From Paenibacillus sinensis (GTDB lineage Bacteria; Bacillota; Bacilli; Paenibacillales; Paenibacillaceae), in the NCBI RefSeq assembly GCF_019904155.1, contig NZ_JAHCMB010000241.1, positions 95,381 to 159,380 of the forward strand: DNA of 64,000 nt, written 5' to 3'. Positions 17,781 to 24,652 of the stretch are shown here, piece by piece; the first letter of the stretch is position 1, and each line of letters opens with the position of its first letter. The notes beneath the pieces are model-generated. The model was given only the letters and a program-made list of their open reading frames with translations. It made no database searches and was not told the origin of the DNA. Made by a program: the position numbers and the translations under genes.

Positions 17781-18840
17781 CAAAATAATGGGCAACACCA
17801 AACGGCATCTGCTCACCGGCACTTCCCATATGATTCCCTTTATTGTCGCGGCAGGAATTATCTTCTCTCTGGCCGTCATGCTTAGCGGCAAGGCGGCCAC
17901 GCCGGAGACCGGCTGGCTGGCCGATCTGGCGAAGATCGGCAGCGCCGGCTTTACACTGTTCATTCCAATCCTTGGAGGCTATATCGCCTATTCGATCGCC
18001 GACAAGCCCGGTCTGGCTCCCGGAGCCATCGGAGCACTGCTGGCCAATCAGGTTGGAGCCGGATTCCTGGGCGGCATGGCCGCCGGTTTCCTGGCAGGAT
18101 TCGTCGTCAGTATGCTTAAGCGGATCAAGCTGCCCCCGGCTCTGCGATCACTGGGCACCATTTTTCTGTATCCTTTATGCGGTACGTTAATTGTCGGCGG
18201 GATTATCGTCTGGGGAATCGGGGGACCGATCGCCATCCTGATGTCCTCTCTGACCGACTGGCTGAACGGGATGGCGGGAGCAGGCAAGGCGATTCTGGCC
18301 GTCATTCTGGGCGGGATGACCGCCTTCGATATGGGCGGGCCGATCAACAAAGTGGCGACCCTCTTTGCCCAGACGCAGGTCAAAGAGCTGCCCTATTTGA
18401 TGGGCGGGGTAGGCGTCGCCATTTGTACGCCTCCGATCGGGATGGGGCTGGCGACTTTTCTCTCCCGGAAGAAGTACACGATCGAAGAGAGAGAAGCAGG
18501 CAAGGCGGCCATTCTGATGGGCTGTGTAGGGATCACGGAAGGGGCGATTCCCTTCGCCGTAAATGATCCGATTCGCGTTATTCCTTCCATTATGACGGGT
18601 GCGATCGTCGGCAACATTATTGCATTTTCGCTGGGTGTTCTTAACCACGCCCCTTGGGGAGGACTCATCGTGCTCCCGGTTGTTGAAGGAAGGATAGGCT
18701 ATATCATTTCCGTTCTTGCCGGTGCGGTCGTAACGGCGCTGCTTGTGAACGCGCTCAAGAAGAGCAGGGCGGAAGAAGAGGCGCCCGATGAATCAGCCTC
18801 TGCAGCGGGAGGAATCGAACTGGATTTTGAACAAATGTAA
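17773..18840 (+). CDS. PTS EIIC component, fructose family
   Basis: 355 residues with about nine membrane segments and the family signatures GTSHMIPFIVAAGI, GGYIAYSIADKPGLAPG and GITEGAIPFAVNDPIRVIPSIM. It forms the sugar channel. Sugar specificity within the fructose family cannot be fixed from sequence. The acidic tail (EEEAPDESAS) replaces the covalently linked domains of FruA. A CRE-like site overlaps its stop codon. Confidence 0.92.
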   Translation: MISKIMGNTKRHLLTGTSHMIPFIVAAGIIFSLAVMLSGKAATPETGWLADLAKIGSAGFTLFIPILGGYIAYSIADKPGLAPGAIGALLANQVGAGFLGGMAAGFLAGFVVSMLKRIKLPPALRSLGTIFLYPLCGTLIVGGIIVWGIGGPIAILMSSLTDWLNGMAGAGKAILAVILGGMTAFDMGGPINKVATLFAQTQVKELPYLMGGVGVAICTPPIGMGLATFLSRKKYTIEEREAGKAAILMGCVGITEGAIPFAVNDPIRVIPSIMTGAIVGNIIAFSLGVLNHAPWGGLIVLPVVEGRIGYIISVLAGAVVTALLVNALKKSRAEEEAPDESASAAGGIELDFEQM

Positions 18841-18849
18841 GCGCTTTGT
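18836..18849. promoter_or_regulatory. CRE-like site between EIIC and EIIB
   Basis: TGTAAGCGCTTTGT is a close CRE match and includes the EIIC stop codon. It could act as a CcpA roadblock reducing EIIB expression. Activity is inferred. Confidence 0.45.
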
Positions 18850-18891
18850 CCTGAATTCAATAATAGATGATCAGAGAAAGGTTGGATACCG

Positions 18892-19215
18892 ATGAAAATT
18901 GTTGCGGTTACCTCATGTCCTTCGGGAGTGGCTCATACTTATATGGCTGCTGAAGCTTTGAAAATTTCCGGCAAGAAGGCCGGAGCGGAGGTGCGCGTCG
19001 AAACCCAGGGCGGATCGGGCATTGAGGATGCGCTAACGGCCAAGGAGATTGAAGCAGCCGACTTTGTCGTACTGACCAAAGATATCTCCATCAAGGGAGA
19101 GGAACGGTTCCAGGGCAAGATGGTGGTCCGGGTAGCAGTAGCCGATGCGGTGAAGAAATCGGATCAGATTATCGGCAAGCTCCGTGAAAAATATGAGCAG
19201 CTGAACGCCAAGTGA
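18892..19215 (+). CDS. PTS EIIB component, fructose family
   Basis: 107 residues. The phosphocysteine is Cys9 in VTSCPSGVAHTYMAAEAL, the fructose EIIB signature. It completes the split EIIA-EIIC-EIIB permease; AAAGGTTGG precedes the ATG. It starts 51 bp after EIIC. Confidence 0.92.
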   Translation: MKIVAVTSCPSGVAHTYMAAEALKISGKKAGAEVRVETQGGSGIEDALTAKEIEAADFVVLTKDISIKGEERFQGKMVVRVAVADAVKKSDQIIGKLREKYEQLNAK

Positions 19216-19318
19216 GTTCGTTATAGGAAAGAAGGGGTCCGAGCGGCTGCAAGCGTTATGCGGAATCCCGGCTTCAGCCGGAAGGCAGTGACTCCGATAG
19301 CGCCATCGCCGGTGAACC

Positions 19319-19347
19319 AAAAAATCCCCGTTCCGAGGGAACGGGGA
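19319..19347 (-). terminator. Terminator of the 95-aa unknown gene
   Basis: CCCCGTTCC (19326-19334) pairs with GGAACGGGG (19338-19346). Read on the minus strand, the stem is followed by TTTTTT (19324-19319). Confidence 0.75.
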
Positions 19348-19412
19348 AGGGATAGTTTGAACACCGAGAGGGAGGGAACTGCGGGTAATGCTTGCGGCTG
19401 CGGCGTAGGATG

Positions 19413-19700
19413 CTAGAAATCGGAAGTGGCGATTTGGATGAAGCCGAAGACCGGGCCGGCGGCGGTAGCGAGCAGAGCGGCGACAAGAAGCAGTTTAACC
19501 GAGAGCGTCAGGCTGTTGCCAGCGGGAATCGTGTAGGTGATAACCGGAGCGTCGACGCGGGTGATGACCAGATTGACAGGGAAAGTGGAGTTGTTCTGTA
19601 CAGTAACGGCTGCGTTGATTCCACCTGCGAGATTCTCATAGTAGGATTTGCCGACGCCTGTTGCGAGATTGAAGAACTGCTGCGGTAACAGAATAGCCAT
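19413..19700 (-). CDS. Small beta-rich protein of unknown function, 95 aa
   Basis: The ATG at 19700 follows a perfect AAAGGAGG, so the gene is very likely real. The sequence begins MAILLPQQFFNLATGV and has alternating hydrophobic strands (AAVTVQNNSTFPVNLVITRV, ITYTIPAGNSLTLSV) followed by a hydrophobic Ala/Leu stretch. The VQNNS..VNLVI...TIPAGNSLTLSV pattern recalls jelly-roll filament or coat subunits such as DUF3992 endospore-appendage proteins, but the N-terminal Cys-Cys of those is absent. It is monocistronic with its own terminator. Function unknown. Confidence 0.7.
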   Translation of the reverse strand: MAILLPQQFFNLATGVGKSYYENLAGGINAAVTVQNNSTFPVNLVITRVDAPVITYTIPAGNSLTLSVKLLLVAALLATAAGPVFGFIQIATSDF

Positions 19701-19830
19701 CTCGGAATACCTCCTTTGCTGTTTGATAGTACATGGTATGCTCAAAATCTAGCAAAGCGGCGACGAATGGCATAGCTTGTTCGCACATTTTGATAGAAAG
19801 GGTATTCCGCTGAGTTTCCCTTCCTGACGA

Positions 19831-19870
19831 AAAAGCCCCCAATCCCTTTACAGCAAGGGATTGGGGGCTT
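19831..19870 (-). terminator. Terminator of mqnBD
   Basis: AAGCCCCCAATCCCTT (19833-19848) and AAGGGATTGGGGGCTT (19855-19870) form a perfect 16-bp stem; the minus strand continues with five T. Confidence 0.8.
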
Positions 19871-19937
19871 TGCAGGCTTTGCACTGATTCGCTATTGCGC
19901 CATCAGTGAGGTCATTACCCGGTGTAAAAGTAAGAGG

Positions 19938-20789
19938 CTAGCGAAGAAGCGCCGGGTCGATCCGGGGAACAAGCCCTTCAGCGGCCGCACGGTCCAGCAG
20001 GCTGGAAATGGCATTATATCCGCTATCGCCCAGCTCCATCGTAAAATCGTTCACATAGAGGTCGATATGTGATCTGGCCACCTGCGGCGACAGCTCCTGC
20101 GCGTGGCTCAGCACGTAATCCTGCGAGGCTTCCGGGTGATCCCACGCATAGCGCAGCGATGCCTGAATCCAGCCGCTGACAGCTCCGGCGTCCAGGTCCC
20201 GGCGGGCGATAATGGCGCCGAGCGGGATCGGAAGTCCCGTATCGGTCTCCCACCAGCTTCCCAAATCTACGAGCATATGAAGGCCGTAAGTAGAGTAGGT
20301 GAAGCGGGCCTCGTGGATGACCAGTCCCGCGTCGATGATGCCGTCTCTCACAGCCGGCATGATTTCGTGGAACGGCATGACGACGATCTCGCCCACTCCG
20401 CCCGGAACATGGCTGGCCGCCCATAGGCGGAACAGCAAATAGGCAGTGGAGCGTTCGCTCGGCACGGCGACCCGCCGCCTTGACAGCTCTTCCGGACGAC
20501 AGATGGCGCCTGCTCCGCCGCTTGTCAGCAGCAGCGGGCCGCAGCCCCGGCCAAGCGCGCCTCCGCAGGGCAGGAGCTTGTACCGCTCCAGCACCCAGGG
20601 CAGAGCGGCATAGGATATCTTGAGCACCTCCGGCCCCGCGCCTTCGGCGGCGAGGCCGTTGGTGATGTCGATATCGGCATAGGTTACGTTCAGCTTGGGC
20701 GCACCGGGAATAAGCCCGGCGGCCCAGGCGTGAAAGACAAACGTATCATTGGGGCATGGCGAGTAAGCAATATTCAATTCTGCGGTCAT
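19938..20789 (-). CDS. mqnD: 1,4-dihydroxy-6-naphthoate synthase
   Basis: 283 residues, a periplasmic-binding-protein-like fold. The start NIAYSPCPNDTFVFHAWAAGLI and the later VLKISYAALPWVLERYKLLPCGGALGRGCGPLL are hallmark MqnD sequences. It converts cyclic dehypoxanthinyl futalosine to dihydroxynaphthoate in the futalosine route to menaquinone. It overlaps mqnB by 4 bp. The other pathway genes (mqnA, mqnC, mqnE) are not in the window. Confidence 0.92.
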   Translation of the reverse strand: MTAELNIAYSPCPNDTFVFHAWAAGLIPGAPKLNVTYADIDITNGLAAEGAGPEVLKISYAALPWVLERYKLLPCGGALGRGCGPLLLTSGGAGAICRPEELSRRRVAVPSERSTAYLLFRLWAASHVPGGVGEIVVMPFHEIMPAVRDGIIDAGLVIHEARFTYSTYGLHMLVDLGSWWETDTGLPIPLGAIIARRDLDAGAVSGWIQASLRYAWDHPEASQDYVLSHAQELSPQVARSHIDLYVNDFTMELGDSGYNAISSLLDRAAAEGLVPRIDPALLR

Positions 20790-21502
20790 TTCAGCACCTC
20801 CGATAGTATGGGCCCGGCGGCGGCGAGGGCGGCAAGCGCCTCGCCGATCCGCCAGGCGTCCCGGTCGCGCGGCCCGACCGGGTTCGAAATGGCGCGAATC
20901 TCCAGCACCGGGAGATTCAGCGCCGCTGCGGCTGCGGCAACTCCGCAGCCTTCCATGGCCTCGGCGGCCGCGCCGGGTACGCGCGCCGAGAGAGCGGCGG
21001 CCGTCTCAGCCGTGCCGGTCGCCGTCGAGACTGTGAGCACAGGTCCCGTGCTCACAGGGAGGCCCGCCGCTTCAAGCGCGGCGGCGAGCCTTGCCCCCCG
21101 GCCGGTGTCGGCCGGGTAGCGCACGCGGCCGAAGCCGAGCTCGTCGGCGCGGCGGAAGCCTTCTGCCGTCTCGGCTCCGAGATCGGCGAAGATCAGCTCG
21201 CTGGCTACGACCAGCGAGCCTACGGCGGCGCGGCCGGGGAAGCCGCCGCCGATGCCGGCGCTGACGACGCAGGCATAGCGTCCGGCGCCGGCGGCAAGGG
21301 CCGCGGCCGTGCCGGCGGCTGCTGCGGCCGGACCTGCCCCGGCCGCGATTACGGTGAAGCCGGGCGCGCCGCCGAGCCCGCGCATGACGGCGTCCGCTTC
21401 CGCTTCCACCGCCGTGACGATCAGGACGCCGGCCTCAGGCTCCAGCCTGCTATCGGACGGCTGCCCGATATAGTCCGGGCGGGGCCCCTTGGCATCGTTC
21501 AT
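20786..21502 (-). CDS. mqnB: Futalosine hydrolase
   Basis: About 238 residues of the nucleoside phosphorylase/hydrolase fold (VLIVTAVEAEADAVMRGLG ... VSAGIGGGFPGRAAVGSLVVASELIFADLGAET ... AEAMEGCGVAAAA). MqnB removes hypoxanthine from futalosine. The region is extremely Ala/Gly-rich and high in GC. The ATG at 21502, nine bases after AAGGAGG, is chosen; the frame extends further upstream without a good start. The mqnB-mqnD pairing supports the call. Confidence 0.9.
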   Translation of the reverse strand: MNDAKGPRPDYIGQPSDSRLEPEAGVLIVTAVEAEADAVMRGLGGAPGFTVIAAGAGPAAAAAGTAAALAAGAGRYACVVSAGIGGGFPGRAAVGSLVVASELIFADLGAETAEGFRRADELGFGRVRYPADTGRGARLAAALEAAGLPVSTGPVLTVSTATGTAETAAALSARVPGAAAEAMEGCGVAAAAAALNLPVLEIRAISNPVGPRDRDAWRIGEALAALAAAGPILSEVLK

Positions 21503-21626
21503 CAACAAAGCCTCCTTCGGCTCATTCTTTCTATAAATAAATAGATGCATAATGGTTGCATTTCGAAGAAAAGGATACACCCCTTTGCCGGGCAAGGTCA
21601 ATTTAGCATAAATTTTAAACAAGGTG

Positions 21627-21655
21627 TTGACAATAGAAATAACGGGGTGTATATT
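21627..21655 (+). promoter_or_regulatory. Sigma-A promoter of mhqR
   Basis: TTGACA (21627-21632), 17-base spacer, TATATT (21650-21655). The operator begins directly after the -10. Confidence 0.75.
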
Positions 21656-21673
21656 TATCTTAAGTTAAAGATA
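21656..21673. promoter_or_regulatory. MhqR-type operator of mhqR
   Basis: TATCTT-N6-AAGATA, a perfect 6-bp inverted repeat immediately after the -10, with an extra AAAGATA half-site at 21682-21688. The same arrangement recurs before the mhqP-like gene (22313), so the MarR protein encoded here probably binds both. Confidence 0.65.
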
Positions 21674-21708
21674 ATTAATTCAAAGATAAATGGCGGAGGT
21701 GAGAGGGA

Positions 21709-22185
21709 ATGAGCGAAGCAAATGAGAAGCAGGTTGTAGCCGAAGAGACAAGCGGCCGGGATGAGGCGGCATCGCTTAAGCTATTTGTCGTATTGTCCAA
21801 AGCTTACCGGAGCCTGATGGACCGGGCGGTCAAGGACATGAAGAGCCACGGGCTGTCCTCCGCCGAGTTCATGGTGCTGGAGGTGCTGTACCACCGTACC
21901 CGAATCCCGCTCCAGCAGATCGGCGAGAAGATTCTCGTGACAAGTGGAAGCATCACCTACAATATCGATAAGCTAGAGAAGAAGGGGCTGCTGAAACGCG
22001 TGCCGTGCAGTGAGGACCGCCGCGTAACCTATGCCGAGATTACCGGAGAGGGCCGGGCGCTGTTCGACGAAATCTTTCCGAAGCATGTGGCGACGCTGCA
22101 TGAAATGATGGGCGGACTGGATACGGCGGAGAAGGAGCAGGCGATCGGGATGTTAAAGCGTCTCGGCAAAGGGGCCGGCGCTTAG
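21709..22185 (+). CDS. mhqR: MarR-family repressor, MhqR-like
   Basis: 158 residues, winged helix: ...SSAEFMVLEVLYHRTRIPLQQIGEKILVTSGSITYNIDKLEKKGLLKRVPCSEDRRVTYAEIT. In Bacillus, MhqR represses thiol-reactive quinone detoxification genes. The three genes that follow are orthologous in type to the MhqR regulon (mhqP, mhqO, mhqD), and both transcription units carry the same operator. There is a single cysteine, in RVPCSEDRR. A GGAGGTGAGAGGG ribosome binding site precedes the ATG. Confidence 0.85.
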   Translation: MSEANEKQVVAEETSGRDEAASLKLFVVLSKAYRSLMDRAVKDMKSHGLSSAEFMVLEVLYHRTRIPLQQIGEKILVTSGSITYNIDKLEKKGLLKRVPCSEDRRVTYAEITGEGRALFDEIFPKHVATLHEMMGGLDTAEKEQAIGMLKRLGKGAGA

Positions 22186-22312
22186 CAGGCCGCATATGCG
22201 GCCTAAGGATAAGGTCCCGTGAAACGCTAGGTTGCATGGGACCAGCGGAATCCCGCCTGGAATGAAGACAGACTGACGGCGGATAGCGAGAAAGGCTTTC
22301 TTTTTTGCCTAA

Positions 22313-22330
22313 TATCTTAAAGTAAAGATT
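22313..22330. promoter_or_regulatory. MhqR-type operator of mhqPOD
   Basis: TATCTT-N6-AAGATT followed by TATTAAATCAAAGA, parallel to the mhqR operator at 21656. It overlaps the likely promoter (TTGCCT 22306-22311, ATTATT 22329-22334). Confidence 0.6.
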
Positions 22331-22361
22331 ATTAAATCAAAGAGAATGGAGACGATCTAAA

Positions 22362-22757
22362 ATGGTAAGTGTAGGATTATTGCTGATTCGGTTATTTATT
22401 GGTATTGCGTTTATCGGTCATGGGGCTCAGAAGCTGTTCGGCTGGTTCGGCGGTTACGGACCTAAGGGAACGGGCGGCTGGATGGAATCCGTCGGCATCA
22501 AGCCCGGCGTGGCGATGGCGGTGCTGGCAGGCGTGCTGGAGCTGGGCGGGGGACTGCTGCTGGCGCTCGGATTGTTCACTCCGGTCGGAGCCGTGATGCT
22601 GGTTCTGGCGATGGCGGGAGCGCTGAAGGTTCATGCCGGCAACGGCTTCTGGGCTACAGCGAACGGTTATGAATACCCGCTTACGCTGCTTGTAGTCGCA
22701 GCTGCCATCGCGCTCTCGGGTCCGGGCTCGCTGTCTCTGGATCATCTGCTGTTCTAA
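22362..22757 (+). CDS. mhqP: DoxX-family membrane protein, MhqP-like
   Basis: 131 residues, four membrane segments. LLIRLFIGIAFIGHGAQKLFGWFGGYGPKGTGGWMESVG is the DoxX signature. DoxX proteins of this type accompany quinone or thiol-stress operons. First gene of the mhqP-mhqO-mhqD unit. Confidence 0.85.
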   Translation: MVSVGLLLIRLFIGIAFIGHGAQKLFGWFGGYGPKGTGGWMESVGIKPGVAMAVLAGVLELGGGLLLALGLFTPVGAVMLVLAMAGALKVHAGNGFWATANGYEYPLTLLVVAAAIALSGPGSLSLDHLLF

Positions 22758-22798
22758 TTTAATCATGTGGCCATCGGGCCGGAAAAGGGGAATAAATC

Positions 22799-23749
22799 AT
22801 GAAGCTTCAAACAGCTGGCATTCATCATATTACGGCGTTCGTGCAAGACGCGCAGCGCAATGCGGACTTCTATGCAGGCATTCTGGGACTTCGTCTGGTG
22901 AAAAAAACAATCAACTTCGACGCTCCCGAGGTCTATCATCTGTACTTCGGCAATGAGGCCGGAGCGCCGGGCACGATCATTACCTTCTTCCCGTCTCCTG
23001 TGGGGCGTAAGGGCCGGATCGGCAGCGGGCAGGTTGGCGTAACGGTGTATGCGGTCCCCGTCGGCTCACTCTCCTTCTGGGAGGAACGGCTGAATGCTTA
23101 TGACATTCCGGTTACGAAAACCCAGCGGATCGGCGAGACGTACTTGTCGCTGGCCGATTATGACGGCCTGCGTATTGAACTGGTCGAACGCGAGGAAGGC
23201 CCGCTGAGCACCTGGTCGTTCGGCGGCGTCCCGGCTGAGCACGCCATCAAGGGATTCGGCGGGGCTGTGCTGTACAGTGCAGCTCCTGCGAGCACCGCGG
23301 ATGCACTCGTGCACACGCTTGGCTTTGAACGTGTAGCTGCCGGAGACGGGTATGTACGCTTCCGGTCAGCGGGTCCTCTGGGCAATGTGGTCGATATCAA
23401 GACCGATCCGTTGCCGCTCGGCGCCGGAGGAAGCGGCACCGTGCACCATATCGCCTGGCGGGCGAAGGATGATGCGGAGCAGCTGGAATGGCAGGATTTC
23501 GTGGCAAGCCGGGGCTTCCACCCGACACCGGTTCAGGACCGTCAATACTTTAACGCGATCTACTTCCGCGAGTCGGGCGGCATCCTGTTCGAAATCGCGA
23601 CCGATCCGCCCGGATTCGCCAATGACGAAGAGCCGGATAAGCTCGGACAGAAGCTTATGCTCCCGTCCTGGTATGAGCCGCATCGCGCGGCGATCGAGAG
23701 CAATCTGGCGCCCTTTACGGTGCGCGAGCTGGAGGTGAAGCGTCAATGA
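22799..23749 (+). CDS. mhqO: Ring-cleaving dioxygenase, MhqO-like
   Basis: 316 residues, two vicinal-oxygen-chelate (glyoxalase/bleomycin) modules. The first begins GIHHITAFVQDAQRNADFYAGILGLRLVKKTINFD, the second contains TVHHIAWRAKDDAEQ and ESGGILFEIATDPPGF. Metal ligands (His in HHI, His in VHHIA, Glu in FEIA) are present. It probably opens hydroquinone or catechol rings. The stop overlaps the mhqD start by 4 bp. Confidence 0.9.
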   Translation: MKLQTAGIHHITAFVQDAQRNADFYAGILGLRLVKKTINFDAPEVYHLYFGNEAGAPGTIITFFPSPVGRKGRIGSGQVGVTVYAVPVGSLSFWEERLNAYDIPVTKTQRIGETYLSLADYDGLRIELVEREEGPLSTWSFGGVPAEHAIKGFGGAVLYSAAPASTADALVHTLGFERVAAGDGYVRFRSAGPLGNVVDIKTDPLPLGAGGSGTVHHIAWRAKDDAEQLEWQDFVASRGFHPTPVQDRQYFNAIYFRESGGILFEIATDPPGFANDEEPDKLGQKLMLPSWYEPHRAAIESNLAPFTVRELEVKRQ

Positions 23750-24354
23750 TTCATATCTTCAAGCCCGGAAGCGATGCTTCGAAGCCGACTCTCGTCCTGT
23801 TCCACGGAACTGGCGGCAATGAGCGGGACCTGCTCCCGCTTGGCGAGATGCTGTCACCGGGATCGGCCCTCCTGGGCATTCGGGGCAATGTGTCGGAGAA
23901 CGGGATGCCCCGCTTCTTCCGCCGCCTGGCGGAAGGGGTGTTCGACGAGGAGGATATTGTCTTCCGGACACATGAAGTGAAGCAGTTTCTGGATGAGGCT
24001 GCGGCCAAGTACAATCTGGACGCATCCAATCTGACGGCTGTCGGCTATTCCAATGGAGCCAATATCGCGGGCAGTCTGCTGATGCATTACGGCAGCCTCT
24101 TCTCATCGGCGGTGCTGCTGCACCCGATGGTTCCGCTGCGCGGCATGAACCTGCCCTCTCTTGAAGGGACGCCGGTCTTCATCGGCGCCGGCCTCAATGA
24201 TCCGTTGATCCGTAAGGAGGAGACGGAGGAGCTTCAGGGGCTTCTCGAAGGAGCGGGCGCGGAAGTAACCGTTCACTGGGGCAATCAGGGCCACCGGCTG
24301 AGCGCCGCCGAAGCCGAAGCGGCCCGGCTGTGGCTGGAGCGCCGGAACCGCTGA
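23746..24354 (+). CDS. mhqD: Carboxylesterase/phospholipase-type hydrolase, MhqD-like
   Basis: 202 residues, alpha/beta hydrolase. Oxyanion region LFHGTGGNERDLLPL, nucleophile Ser in GYSNGAN, Asp in GAGLNDPLI and His in GNQGHRL complete the triad. In Bacillus, MhqD is induced by hydroquinones together with MhqO; its exact substrate is not known. Confidence 0.9.
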   Translation: MIHIFKPGSDASKPTLVLFHGTGGNERDLLPLGEMLSPGSALLGIRGNVSENGMPRFFRRLAEGVFDEEDIVFRTHEVKQFLDEAAAKYNLDASNLTAVGYSNGANIAGSLLMHYGSLFSSAVLLHPMVPLRGMNLPSLEGTPVFIGAGLNDPLIRKEETEELQGLLEGAGAEVTVHWGNQGHRLSAAEAEAARLWLERRNR

Positions 24355-24480
24355 GCCGCTATGCGATCGAGCGGTGAGGCCATTGAGCCCCTGAAGCGAT
24401 CGAGCCGCCGGGCTGCCCGGGCAGCATCTCAAGCGGTGCTGGCCCATCCGGGGCCTGGAAGTCCAGGCCCGTTAATATAA

Positions 24481-24524
24481 AAAGAACGCAGACAAGGGAC
24501 AGCTTGCCCCGAGTCTGCGTTTTT
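24481..24524. terminator. Bidirectional terminator between mhqD and the GGDEF-EAL gene
   Basis: ACGCAGAC (24486-24493) pairs with GTCTGCGT (24513-24520), flanked by AAA(G)AA on the left and TTTTT on the right. It serves mhqPOD and perhaps the convergent gene. The rest of the 298-bp gap shows nothing else. Confidence 0.7.
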
Positions 24525-24652
24525 GCGTGTGTCTGCAAGGGTTGGTACATGATTATGATGGAACTGCTTATGAGGCTGTGGCGGCTGTGGTAGCGGCTTG
24601 GGAGGTCGGCAGTCCGGGTATAGTGGACTTGTGGCGCTGCTGACAGGCCGCT

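Noticed and set aside
24355..24652. Short frames between mhqD and the GGDEF-EAL gene
   Set aside because: They cross the terminator at 24481-24524 and have no ribosome binding site or family similarity.
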